A DNA stretch of 64,000 nucleotides from Candidozyma auris (Eukaryota > Ascomycota > Pichiomycetes > Serinales > Metschnikowiaceae): positions 3,084,136 through 3,148,135 of the forward strand of contig NC_072812.1 in NCBI RefSeq assembly GCF_003013715.1, read 5' to 3'. The notes under the pieces were generated by a model, which saw only the letters and a list, made by a program, of their open reading frames with translations, made no database searches and was not told the DNA's origin. Shown here one piece after another: positions 1-8,439 of this stretch (position 1 is its first letter; each line of letters opens with the position of its first letter). The translations under genes were made by a program, and so were the position numbers.

Positions 1-1830
1 TTGATCGAGGGAGCTCCTCGTGTGTTGCTTTTCGACATCCACCTGGCTGGCTATATGCTCAACGAGTGGAAAGCTGACTTATGGAACACTGCAGGCATCC
101 CTACCCCAGACCACGACCACGAGACCAACGATGCCATTCTTTTGGGTTACATTGTCGCTTGGTTCTTGGGTGAATTGGTGTATCACGACAGAGAAAGAGC
201 CGTCATCTGCCATTGCCACGAGTGGCTTGCAGGCGTGGCGTTGCCGCTCTGTAGAAAGCGTCGTATTGACGTGACGACTATCTTTACCACCCACGCTACA
301 TTACTTGGCCGGTACTTGTGTGCTGGCTCCACTGATTTCTACAACAATTTGAAGTACTTCGATGTGGACGCGGAGGCTGGTAAAAGAGGGATCTATCATC
401 GTTACTGTATCGAGAGGAGTGCTACCCATTCGGCTGATGTGTTCACCACGGTGTCTCACATCACCGCTTACGAGTCTGAGCACTTGTTAAAGAGGAAGCC
501 TGACGGCGTTTTGCCTAACGGCTTGAATGTGGTCAAGTTCCAGGCAGTGCACGAATTCCAGAACCTCCATGCATTGAAGAAGGAGAAAATAAACGAGTTT
601 GTCAAGGGTCACTTCTACGGCAACTATGACTTCGACTTGGATAACACATTATACTTCTTCATTGCTGGCCGTTATGAGTTCCGTAATAAGGGTGCAGACT
701 TCTTCATCGAAGCCTTGGCTCGCTTGAATCATCGTTTGAAGGTGGCAGGCTCCAAGATGACAGTGGTGGCATTTATCATCATGCCAGGAAAGATCAATTC
801 GTACACTGTTGAGACTTTGAAGGGTCAGGCTGTCATTAAATCGTTGGAGGGCACCATATCTGAGGTACAAAAGAAAATTGGTGAGCGTCTTTTCGAACAT
901 TGTGCCCGTTTCCCCAACTCTAACAGCGTCTCAAACACCAATGGTCAGGAAGTGCCCTCCATTGACGACTTGATCAAGCCTGCTGACCGTGTCCTTTTAA
1001 AGAGACGTATCTTCGCATTGAAGAGAGACGGTCTTCCACCAATCGTCACCCACAACATGGCAGACGATGCAAACGATCCAATCTTGAACCACATTAGACG
1101 TGTACAGCTTTTCAACAAGCCCGAGGACAGAGTGAAGATCATCTTTCATCCAGAATTTCTCAACGCTAACAACCCAATCTTGTCCATAGACTACGAGGAG
1201 TTCGTCAGAGGCTGTCACTTGGGAGTGTTCCCCTCCTACTATGAGCCTTGGGGCTACACTCCTGCTGAGTGTACTGTTATGGGTGTTCCTTCCATCACCA
1301 CGAACTTGTCTGGTTTCGGGTGCTATATGGAAGACCTTATCGAGAACACAAGTGACTATGGTATCTACATTGTGGACAGAAGACAAAAGTCCGTGGATGA
1401 GTCGATCAACCAGCTTGTTGACTACATGTTTGACTTCACTGAAAAAACCAGGAGACAAAGAATCAACCAGAGAAACAGAACGGAGCGTTTATCCGACTTG
1501 TTGGACTGGAAGCGTATGGGCCTCGAGTACATTAAGGCCAGACAGCTCTCGTTGAAGAGAGCCTACCCAGAGAAATTTAAGAACGGTGCCAACCCCTTCC
1601 AGAACCTGTCGAATTTGAAGTTGACCAGACCTTTGTCTGTTCCAGGTTCTCCTCGCACCAAGGGTATGATGACGCCGGGCGACTTGGGGTCGTTGCAAGA
1701 TGCTGCCCAGGCACTCGAGCAGGAGGACTATGTGGGCTTCAGATTGGGTGAAGACGGCGACGGCGACGACGAGGACGCCCCTTACCCACTTACTTTGAGA
1801 GGTCTGTCTGCGCCACCGCAGGACGAGTAG
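1..1830 (+). CDS. GSY1: Glycogen synthase, 5' end cut by window edge
   Basis: UDP-glucose:glycogen glucosyltransferase, which extends alpha-1,4 glucan chains in the cytosol. The visible 609 residues align throughout with yeast Gsy1/Gsy2: the [18 protein letters not shown] block near residue 75, the [10 protein letters not shown] block near 170, the [16 protein letters not shown] block near 220, and the GT3 signature [20 protein letters not shown] near 415. A Ser-Pro phospho-regulatory segment (PLSVPGSPR) and an acidic tail follow. Full-length yeast enzymes are about 700 aa, so roughly 90-100 N-terminal residues lie before the window; the TTG at position 1 is an interior codon, not a start. 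Codon 15 is CTG at a position where fungal glycogen synthases, as I recall them, carry Ser (motif FD-x-x-S-A), which suggests CUG-Ser decoding. Confidence 0.97.
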   Translation: MIEGAPRVLLFDIHLAGYMLNEWKADLWNTAGIPTPDHDHETNDAILLGYIVAWFLGELVYHDRERAVICHCHEWLAGVALPLCRKRRIDVTTIFTTHATLLGRYLCAGSTDFYNNLKYFDVDAEAGKRGIYHRYCIERSATHSADVFTTVSHITAYESEHLLKRKPDGVLPNGLNVVKFQAVHEFQNLHALKKEKINEFVKGHFYGNYDFDLDNTLYFFIAGRYEFRNKGADFFIEALARLNHRLKVAGSKMTVVAFIIMPGKINSYTVETLKGQAVIKSLEGTISEVQKKIGERLFEHCARFPNSNSVSNTNGQEVPSIDDLIKPADRVLLKRRIFALKRDGLPPIVTHNMADDANDPILNHIRRVQLFNKPEDRVKIIFHPEFLNANNPILSIDYEEFVRGCHLGVFPSYYEPWGYTPAECTVMGVPSITTNLSGFGCYMEDLIENTSDYGIYIVDRRQKSVDESINQLVDYMFDFTEKTRRQRINQRNRTERLSDLLDWKRMGLEYIKARQLSLKRAYPEKFKNGANPFQNLSNLKLTRPLSVPGSPRTKGMMTPGDLGSLQDAAQALEQEDYVGFRLGEDGDGDDEDAPYPLTLRGLSAPPQDE

Positions 1831-1908
1831 ACAAGACTTTAAGAGCAAAAGTACATGCTTCTTTAGATAACTATTACGCTTCAATTCTAATGACTTTTGA
1901 TTGCAAAG

Positions 1909-1919
1909 TTTCGCAGCCA
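1909..1919 (+). promoter_or_regulatory. TTTCGCAGCCA motif upstream of LSM4
   Basis: Exact copy of an 11-mer found seven times in this window, always between genes. Here it ends 74 nt before the LSM4 ATG, in the 162 nt gap after GSY1. It is probably a factor-binding promoter element; the factor is unknown to me. Confidence 0.55.
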
Positions 1920-1992
1920 ATTTGTAGTGCGCGCACCATGACATCTATAACGCAAGTTCCATTCTAAGACCCACATAGCATTCAAAGACAAG

Positions 1993-2450
1993 ATGGTATG
2001 TTACTTTATTGTCCATAAATCGTTGACATATACTAACATAAGTTACCCCTATTTATGCTAACAAGCGTCAAAAGCCAGGAAATTCTCGTAGAGTTGAAGA
2101 ATGGCGAATCCGTTGTTGGCAAATTGACCGACTGCGACTCGTGGATGAACTTGACCCTTTCCGAGGCCGTTGTTACGTACAACAAAGGTGAGAAGTTCAA
2201 CAAGCTTGAACAGATCTACATCAGAGGAAGTCACATCAAGTTTCTCCGGTTGCCAGAGCTGGTAATGGACCACGCCAAGGAGCAGAGCATGTTGAACCAG
2301 GAACAAAGGAACAGAAACCAAAAGAGGAAGGGGGGACAGCAACACAGAAAATTCAACGATAACCGTGATGGTCGTGGTAACTATGGCAATCGTGGAGGTC
2401 AGGGAAGACGCACCTACCAAGGCCAGCACCAACACCAAGCCAACGCCTAA
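1993..2450 (+). CDS. LSM4: U6 snRNA-associated Sm-like protein LSm4 (spliced)
   Basis: Subunit of the Lsm2-8 ring (U6 snRNP) and the Lsm1-7 ring (mRNA decapping). The gene is join(1993..1995,2043..2450), 136 aa. The uninterrupted ORF starts only at an internal Met (2055). Removing a 47 nt intron restores an N-terminus of M-LPLFMLTSVKSQ, matching the MLPLYLLTNAKGQ start of yeast Lsm4. The Sm fold follows: Sm1 with LVELKNGESVVGKLTDCDSWMN and Sm2 with IYIRGSHIKFLRLP. The C-terminal third is rich in Asn, Gln, Arg and Gly with RG/NRGG elements, as in the P-body-promoting tail of other Lsm4 proteins. Exon 1 is a single codon. Confidence 0.93.
1996..2042 (+). other. LSM4 intron, 47 nt
   Basis: 5' splice site GTATGT directly follows the ATG. 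The branch site TACTAAC is at 2031-2037 and the 3' splice site AAG ends at 2042, only five bases beyond the branch motif. Splicing joins ATG to TTACCCCTATTT in frame and restores the conserved Lsm4 N-terminus. Confidence 0.92.
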
Positions 2451-2749
2451 AAAATTGGAAGCATGAAGTACGACGAAGCCTTCATTGATGATGCAACGAG
2501 GAAGTAAACCAGTTAATTATTACATTTGCGTTAACATATTTTTTTAGATTTTTTTTTTTCTTCCTTATTCTTTGTTTATTTAGTGTGCCTATTTTTCAGC
2601 TACATATCAGCGTTGTACAAAAATAGATCAGGCAATCCGCGAGCTTTCTTTTTGCAACCATTTTGCACTCACAACCAGATTCTTCAATTACTACACGCCT
2701 CACTACAGACCTACCATTTCGCTTACAAATCCCATAAGATCGCTTATAG

Positions 2750-3418
2750 ATGTTTCGCTATGACATTAGACGCAATAAGATGTACACTGTGAGGAATAGA
2801 CGCCCCCGAGCACCACCAGACGACGGTTTGAACAGGGTAAGGCTAGGCATGTTCCGAGGGAGTGTTGATATCAGGTGGCTCCACTGCTTTCAGAAGAGAT
2901 GTTATGAGAGGCGAAAGGTCAGTTGCCCGGTCTGTCTTCACCTTCCATACGTCCCCTCCAACCTTCGGATCGAAACGAAACCGAAAAATGAATCATACAT
3001 TGACCACAAGTTGGGATTCTTGATGGCTGATCTTCGGCAAGCTCAGTGCGATACGTTCTACAACACTGACAGCAGCCACAGCAGCAACACCACGCCGTAC
3101 TCGTCTCCAGCAGTATCGATTGCACCAACAATTTCGTCGCCCTCCTCAAGTGTCATTTTATGCTCCACTTATAGCCCGCCAAGGATAGTGAGGGCGAAGG
3201 CCCATCTAGTCAAATTCACAAACAGGGTGAAAAACAGCATTATGTTGCTGAAAAAAGGAGATGTTAGCAGCTGTTTCGCAAGCTCAAGTGTAACGCCTCG
3301 TCTCAGAAAAAACAACTCGTCAACAGCACTAATGAGACCAGCATCAAGCCCGGAAACGGAGCAAAGAATGCCTGCTTCTCGGCCAAATACAGTGCCGGTT
3401 TTAGCATCAGCCTTTTAA
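2750..3418 (+). CDS. Hypothetical basic, Ser-rich protein
   Basis: ORF of 222 aa beginning with ATG. I do not recognise a family. The first 70 residues are strongly basic (RNRRPRAPP, RCYERRK) with one CPVC pair. The middle is Ser/Thr/Pro-rich low complexity, and the C-terminal 80 residues contain a short basic/hydrophobic block (VRAKAHLVKFTNRVKNSIMLL). A TTTTGCAACCA element (variant of the recurrent promoter motif) lies 90 nt upstream. The stop codon lies 15 nt from the stop of the convergent NT-C2 gene. It could be a fast-evolving lineage-specific gene; a chance ORF cannot be excluded. Confidence 0.55.
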   Translation: MFRYDIRRNKMYTVRNRRPRAPPDDGLNRVRLGMFRGSVDIRWLHCFQKRCYERRKVSCPVCLHLPYVPSNLRIETKPKNESYIDHKLGFLMADLRQAQCDTFYNTDSSHSSNTTPYSSPAVSIAPTISSPSSSVILCSTYSPPRIVRAKAHLVKFTNRVKNSIMLLKKGDVSSCFASSSVTPRLRKNNSSTALMRPASSPETEQRMPASRPNTVPVLASAF

Positions 3419-3433
3419 GTCTCTGATATACTA

Positions 3434-4540
3434 TTACGCCCAAGATATCGACCAGCTCTTGAGATCGTCTCTATGGTACTCTTCTCCGACAAGCCCACTT
3501 GCATCTCTTTCCTTCGCGGGGTCGTTGGCCAAAAGTCTCGGCAAATCCTTGTATACGGGGAGGCCGTCTCTCCAGTCTTCTGAATCGCCACAGCTGAAGA
3601 TGTGGTCAACCACTTTTTCTGGTGGGTATTGAAGTAATGCACGCATCTCGGGGTCCCAAGCCGACTCAAGAACGTTCTTGTAGAGCCCGCTGACTATAGG
3701 GTCCATAATGATATTGTCGTAAGTCTGCCTTGGAGCCGATTGATGAGTATTGCTTTTCTGCTCTTTGGCGAGGTTCTCCTTTGCTTCATTTCTAGACGCT
3801 TGCGACGGGCTCTCATCTCCAGAAGCTTGACGGGAGCCCTGAGAACTTCCAGAGTTGATAACACTATCAATGCCTCCAAGAATGGCTTTTCTAGAGAACT
3901 GAGGAACATTGAACTTGGAGTCAGTGCTCTTTTGAAGCAGCAGGCTGGTGCCCATTGCCGTCGAGGTATTGTGAGTAGAGTCATCGATTTGAAGTTGTGT
4001 TCTGAATTCAAAGTCCGAGGGAAGCTCTTTCAAGCCTATGGAAAAGCTCAAGATGGAATTAACCTTGGAGTTCTGAAGCAAGTACTTGGCAGATGCCGGC
4101 TCTGAGAAGTTCAAATACTCCGCTAAGTTGACCTCCACTCTTCCCAACTCGGTTCCACCTTCAAATTTAGAGCTCTTTTCACCCATATAGTAGACTCTGA
4201 GCATGAGATACTTGTCGCCAATCATGTTCTCCTTCTTCTTGTACGGAAAGCGCAAGTTGCACGACATGTTGTAATTGAACAGACACTTGAAGTTGTGAAT
4301 CTTTCTTTTGGATGTTCTGACGTGAAGATGACCCAGAGAGCTTGCACTATTCAACGAATTGCCATCGCCCAGGTCGTCATTTTTCAGCACTGGCTTCAAC
4401 AGGGAGATGGCTGCTCTGAGACCTGAGTAGGAATCTTGAATAAATATTTCCACATAGCAGTAGCCAGTGGTATGGGGCACGTTGCTGAGGTCCTTGATAG
4501 CAAAATCAAGCTTAAATTTCGGCTTCTTAGACGAGAACAT
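3434..4540 (-). CDS. NT-C2 domain protein, YBL086C-like
   Basis: 368 aa from the ATG at 4540. An ORF extension reaches 4696, but those 52 residues are low in homology signal, and MFSSKKPKFKLDFAIKDLSNVP is the usual beginning of the domain. Residues 1-190 resemble the NT-C2 (EEIG1/EHBP1 N-terminal C2) fold: a KLDFAIKDLSNVPH strand, a K(R)KIHNFKCLFNYNM segment, and LMLRVYYMGEKSS...GTELGRVEVNLAEYLN. The remainder is polar, Ser/Gln-rich, then a short conserved-looking tail around DPIVSGLYKNVLESAWDPEM. The closest S. cerevisiae counterpart I can name is the uncharacterised YBL086C. Such domains are thought to bind membranes; the role here is inferred. Confidence 0.75.
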   Translation of the reverse strand: MFSSKKPKFKLDFAIKDLSNVPHTTGYCYVEIFIQDSYSGLRAAISLLKPVLKNDDLGDGNSLNSASSLGHLHVRTSKRKIHNFKCLFNYNMSCNLRFPYKKKENMIGDKYLMLRVYYMGEKSSKFEGGTELGRVEVNLAEYLNFSEPASAKYLLQNSKVNSILSFSIGLKELPSDFEFRTQLQIDDSTHNTSTAMGTSLLLQKSTDSKFNVPQFSRKAILGGIDSVINSGSSQGSRQASGDESPSQASRNEAKENLAKEQKSNTHQSAPRQTYDNIIMDPIVSGLYKNVLESAWDPEMRALLQYPPEKVVDHIFSCGDSEDWRDGLPVYKDLPRLLANDPAKERDASGLVGEEYHRDDLKSWSISWA

Positions 4541-4954
4541 GATTAAGTGAGCGGTAATTCGGGTAGGTCGGCAGCAACAAACAAGGATGTTGATATAGTT
4601 CGCGGTCGCATTATCAGATAACCTCCAGAGTTGCAGTGGTTCGCATAAACCAAGCAAATTTGCGATAAACAAAGTATTATCAGAGAAATGCCACAAGAAT
4701 GTAGAGGGGAAACCTTTGAAAGGTGTATATGAATGTTGACCGACGGCGGTATGCTAGATCATTTTGTTAGTGTTGCGAATTAAATTGGCAAGGGCAGCAG
4801 AGATGTGCTCTTTCCGGTGGCCGGTAAAACTCGATAAACAGTCATTGAAATAACTAGATAAGAAAGCTTAGATTCTTTAGAAGATCAAACTGGCTTATAT
4901 GTCTAAAAGCTACTTCAGATGTGTGTTGGAAGAATACTAAGTCAATGCATAGTT

Positions 4955-4965
4955 TGGCTGCGAAA
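4955..4965 (-). promoter_or_regulatory. TTTCGCAGCCA motif (reverse orientation)
   Basis: Exact reverse-complement copy (TGGCTGCGAAA), 415 nt upstream of the NT-C2 gene start. Confidence 0.5.
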
Positions 4966-5446
4966 GCAGCCTGGGTGAAGAAAGTGGACTAGGATGATGA
5001 GGGTGACATATCTCATATTTATATCAGTGAATAGTGAGGGGTCCTTAAGCTAAAGAAGCATAAAGAGAAACTTGAAGCAGTTGACTTAAGTTGGTGTATC
5101 CGATAGGTTGATTTGGTCGTGTCAACTATCTTTTCGGGGATGACATATTTAGTGATTTTAGTTAGATCTCTCAAGTTCATTTAATTTTGAGATAAAGTGG
5201 TCCTTCAACAGAAATTCTTGATAGAATCATTTCACTTGACACTGGTCAAGCTACTTTATGACCCGCCTACGCAACATAGGTCAACAGATTAAAGCTTCTA
5301 CTGACCTAGAATATGAAAGCCACTTCTTCACAATTCTAAAAGACAAAATCCACACTCACAAAAGTATAAAATGAGGTCCTCAAATATCCTTGATTTTCAT
5401 TCCACGAGGTATCATACATTTGGTCGAGTCTTGCCCCTCTTTGACA

Positions 5447-5457
5447 TTTCGCAGCCA
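5447..5457 (+). promoter_or_regulatory. TTTCGCAGCCA motif
   Basis: Exact copy, 131 nt before the ATG at 5588 that opens the leader of the 5841 gene. A TATA-like run follows at about 5562, so the order is motif, TATA, ATG. Confidence 0.52.
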
Positions 5458-5587
5458 GACATTCTAGAAGATGCATCAAAACTGACCAAAGCACCTCGGC
5501 AACATAACTACGTGCCAGCCAAATAACAAAACAAGAATCTCTACTTTTATTTAGTAAATATATAGTAAACACACGGACTTCATTCAG

Positions 5588-5722
5588 ATGTACCCTCCTA
5601 TGCCTCTCAATTCACCCGAAACTTCCTTAATCGCCTTGTGCCCTCGGCCATTGTTCCTGTTTGGGGAATGCCAGCCGTGCCCACTTTTCGCACCGTCTCC
5701 CCAGAGAAATGCACAAGAGTGA
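5588..5722 (+). other. 44-codon upstream ORF (or first exon)
   Basis: ATG 5588 to TGA 5720-5722, a Pro- and Cys-containing peptide starting MYPPMPLNSPETS. It sits right after a TATA-like run and 118 nt before the main ATG at 5841, in the likely leader. The main frame is open upstream only back to a TAG at 5808, so a clean splice from this ORF into the main frame would need a donor I cannot identify. Confidence 0.3.
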
Positions 5723-5840
5723 AAACATCTCCTCGGCTACAGACTTACCGAACAGATCTCATCAAGCGACACTCTACTGGTAAAAGACACCTCCTTAGAA
5801 TCTGCCTTAGTACCTTGGAAGCTTCACAGACTTATTCTTA

Positions 5841-7028
5841 ATGCTTGCTCTGGACAGGCCCCTACAGAACCGCCAAAACTACACGGTGCCAGCGTCGTCG
5901 TTGAAGCAGCTGAAGTACGCGTTTATGTCGATGCTATTGCTACGAGTGCTCAATCTCGAAGACGAACAGACCATCGTGCTGGGAACGGCGCTGGAAATGG
6001 CGAAGTTGGCCCAAAAGTCCCCCCCAGAGATACTACCTCAGATAGCTGTGCCTCCCACCTTGTGGCTCCAAGAAGACGTTGTGTTGCACGAGCTGAAAAT
6101 CAAGGTTGCTTTGCTTCGAGAGATTAACGGTATGCTTCAAAAGAACGTTCAGTCATTACTGTCGGAAGAGCTCTTCTTGCTTGACGATACCACTCTAATG
6201 TACTATGAGAAACTTTTGAACGCCTACGACTTTCTCAAGTTCAACAAACCGGCGCCTCTGTTCGATGCTTTTAGAGAAGACGACGAGTACGAGGATTACG
6301 ATGACGACAGCTCAATGTCAGCTTACCCTTCATACATGGACACCAATCTGGGAAGGACGTCTATCTCTGAGCTGGCCAGGCCGGGCTCGTTCGCAAGGCT
6401 GGTTAGCTCCGGAAGCTACAAGTCTCGCATGTCGACTCTCTCGAAGGATTTCAGGAAACTTTCTTTTCTAAAGCTCAACGGTCATGAAGATAAGGAGGAC
6501 ACTCCTCCACTGCCGATTCTGCCCATATCGGCACCGCAGAGGTCAATGCTGGCTACAGCATTCTCTAGAGACTCACAGGGTTCTCGAGATTCACTGCTGC
6601 ACAACCATCGAGACCAGCTCAATGCTTTGTTGTCGAAATCCAAGTTTTACAATAAGTTGAGGAGAAGAGACTCCACAGCGTCGTACTCTAGTGCAGTATC
6701 GACACCCACAAGTGTGACAAGCAACGCCAGCAATCCTTCGACAAGAAGAAAATCATCCCTGGGCTTTGGTGATAAGAAACTGAGACAGAGACTTACCGAG
6801 TCTCAGAAGCAGGAGAGCCAAAGGAACAAGCTCGACTACTATGTGCAAGTGAAAGAGCTTGAAGAAAACACCAAGCAACTCGTTGGGTTTTTGGGAAAAC
6901 CAGGCTCCCGAGCCTCGCTTGTTCGCCTTATGGACTTTGTCAAGAATAATGTTTTTCGTTTGGTGCTCATTGACGTTTCGTCAATGATTGTGGAATACAC
7001 CCATCTAAAAGCGAGTCGGGTGATTTAA
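5841..7028 (+). CDS. Hypothetical Ser-rich protein
   Basis: 395 aa, start ATG at 5841. I do not recognise a family. Residues 1-140 are predicted mostly helical and hydrophobic/charged (for example LKQLKYAFMSMLLLRVLNLE and LHELKIKVALLREINGML). An acidic patch DDEYEDYDDD follows near residue 148. Residues 165-330 are Ser/Arg-rich low complexity with many potential basophilic-kinase sites (RRDS, RRKSS). A short helical C-terminus ends VEYTHLKASRVI. Codon use resembles the neighbours, and the ORF is too long and structured to be a shadow. It could be a regulatory or cytoskeletal protein specific to this clade; no function is assigned. Confidence 0.75.
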   Translation: MLALDRPLQNRQNYTVPASSLKQLKYAFMSMLLLRVLNLEDEQTIVLGTALEMAKLAQKSPPEILPQIAVPPTLWLQEDVVLHELKIKVALLREINGMLQKNVQSLLSEELFLLDDTTLMYYEKLLNAYDFLKFNKPAPLFDAFREDDEYEDYDDDSSMSAYPSYMDTNLGRTSISELARPGSFARLVSSGSYKSRMSTLSKDFRKLSFLKLNGHEDKEDTPPLPILPISAPQRSMLATAFSRDSQGSRDSLLHNHRDQLNALLSKSKFYNKLRRRDSTASYSSAVSTPTSVTSNASNPSTRRKSSLGFGDKKLRQRLTESQKQESQRNKLDYYVQVKELEENTKQLVGFLGKPGSRASLVRLMDFVKNNVFRLVLIDVSSMIVEYTHLKASRVI

Positions 7029-7143
7029 TATCTGTGTTATTACGTTCCTCTACTGTGGAAAGCTAGGATAACGTTATATGACTTGATGATTGTATTATAT
7101 GTAATGGCTAATATACAAGTGACGACGAGCTCGTCTAGTTTTG

Positions 7144-7767
7144 TTACTTACATGTAGAGAGCATTTGAGAGATGACGCTTAGAAGCTGGTCGTTCTCACA
7201 TGCAGCAGCCACTCTTTCCTTATCGTTGAGCTGTTTATTAACCTGATTCTCAGACTGGTGAGTACCCTCTTTGATAAGGATTCTGATCCTGAATCTTGGT
7301 GGGAGACAACGTTCCAAGCGGACTCTGATCCCAAGCCCGATCAACGTTGCCAAGGAACAGTGGGTAATGGTAGGAGTGATCTTTATAAGAACCTCAGAGA
7401 GGTCTCTCTTTGTAGCGCCATGAGTCACTTTTATATCCGGTAGATTAACCACAGCCAACTGGGCCAACGTCAAAGGATGTTCCGGGTCTGAGATGGTTGC
7501 GATGAGATCAAACACTTCCTGTGCATCGATAGGATCCTCTTCCTCCTCGTCCAATTCTTCCTCAGTGAATTCGCCGGCGTCAGATATCAAATCAGGGGTT
7601 TCTTCATCAGAAGCAGCAGTGTTCACCAAAGGGGTCTTTAAGGACAAGGCTACAATCTTCTCCACGAGCTCTTGGCCAGGATCTGCTTTCTTCGTACCCA
7701 CATCAAGACGTGTAGGCAAACTTGAAACGTCGATGACCGTTGGGTTGGCGTTTATTGGGTCAGACAT
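7144..7767 (-). CDS. CIA2: Cytosolic iron-sulfur targeting factor Cia2 (MIP18 family)
   Basis: 207 aa. Component of the CIA targeting complex (with Cia1 and Met18), which delivers 4Fe-4S clusters to nuclear and cytosolic apoproteins. An N-terminal variable region with an acidic run (EFTEEELDEEEEDPID, residues 66-81) leads into the DUF59/MIP18 domain from about residue 81 to 207: DPEHPLTLAQLAVV, then TPTITHCSLATLIGLGIRV with the conserved reactive Cys at 137, then RFRIRILIKEGTHQSENQVNKQLNDKERVAAA. Length is close to yeast Cia2 (231 aa). It is divergent from the TRAPPC11-like gene. Confidence 0.93.
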   Translation of the reverse strand: MSDPINANPTVIDVSSLPTRLDVGTKKADPGQELVEKIVALSLKTPLVNTAASDEETPDLISDAGEFTEEELDEEEEDPIDAQEVFDLIATISDPEHPLTLAQLAVVNLPDIKVTHGATKRDLSEVLIKITPTITHCSLATLIGLGIRVRLERCLPPRFRIRILIKEGTHQSENQVNKQLNDKERVAAACENDQLLSVISQMLSTCK

Positions 7768-8439
7768 TAAAGAAGGTGTAGTTGAGAGGAGCAGATAGGC
7801 TGCTTAGTGATATTAGAAGATGCAGTACTCGAGCAGGGTAGATGCAGAAGAGACCTGTGATAATAGTGTAAAGGAGGCGTAATACGAAGGTCTTAGATGA
7901 TTATTTCCAAAACTCACAATATTCTTAAATGCTAGATGAGCTGTGATGTAATTATCGACTTCACTCATCCACATGGGTAATTTGGAAAGTTGTGATACAT
8001 CAAAAGTGTCAAGAAGGCCATATTCTACAATACTATGGAGCTTCCCGTCTTCATTCATTCAACGTCTTTTTGGACTCCTTTACAATACCTCAATGATTGA
8101 ACTTCAAACTGGGGGAACCTACCAGAGCCTCCAAGCAATCATGTATATACCTCCAATGTTGTCTCCACTTCTATGAAGCGAGTGGCTGCGAAAAGTGAGA
8201 CAAATCAGTGATTCCATCGTGAGTGAACCCAGGTGGACCAGGGAAACTATCCTAAAGAGTCTAAAGGTTTCAAATCTTTAATTTAGAAATATTTCTCTCA
8301 TTCCCCGTTCATTCAATACCCTGGTCATGGGGCCTCCATCTCGGCTAATATAGGCGGCGCCTTACTAGGGCTCCTCGCAATCCTGCCTAATGCGACTATC
8401 AGTACCACTCTTTTAGATACTACTACGACATCAAGAGCC
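7768..8439. other. Divergent CIA2 / TRAPPC11 promoter region
   Basis: 672 nt between two divergent genes. It holds an 81-codon minus-strand ORF (7813-8058) that I do not trust, an exact recurrent 11-mer at 8183-8193, and otherwise no recognisable feature. Confidence 0.5.
8183..8193 (-). promoter_or_regulatory. TTTCGCAGCCA motif (reverse orientation)
   Basis: Exact reverse-complement copy (TGGCTGCGAAA), 247 nt before the TRAPPC11-like ATG at 8440. Confidence 0.52.

Larger units (their letters stand above)
4541..5587. other. Intergenic region, about 1 kb, no gene seen
   Basis: Divergent promoter space between the NT-C2 gene and the 5841 gene. No ORF with protein-like content and no tRNA pattern found. 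It contains two exact copies of the recurrent 11-mer in opposite orientations (4955-4965 and 5447-5457) and a TATA-like ATATATAG run near 5562. Confidence 0.6.

Noticed and set aside
997..1458. 153-codon ORF antisense to GSY1
   Set aside because: Shadow ORF with no protein features.
7813..8058. 81-codon minus-strand ORF upstream of CIA2
   Set aside because: ATG start and fair composition, but no family resemblance. A GTGAGT donor inside it cannot be spliced into CIA2 in phase, and CIA2 has its own good start.
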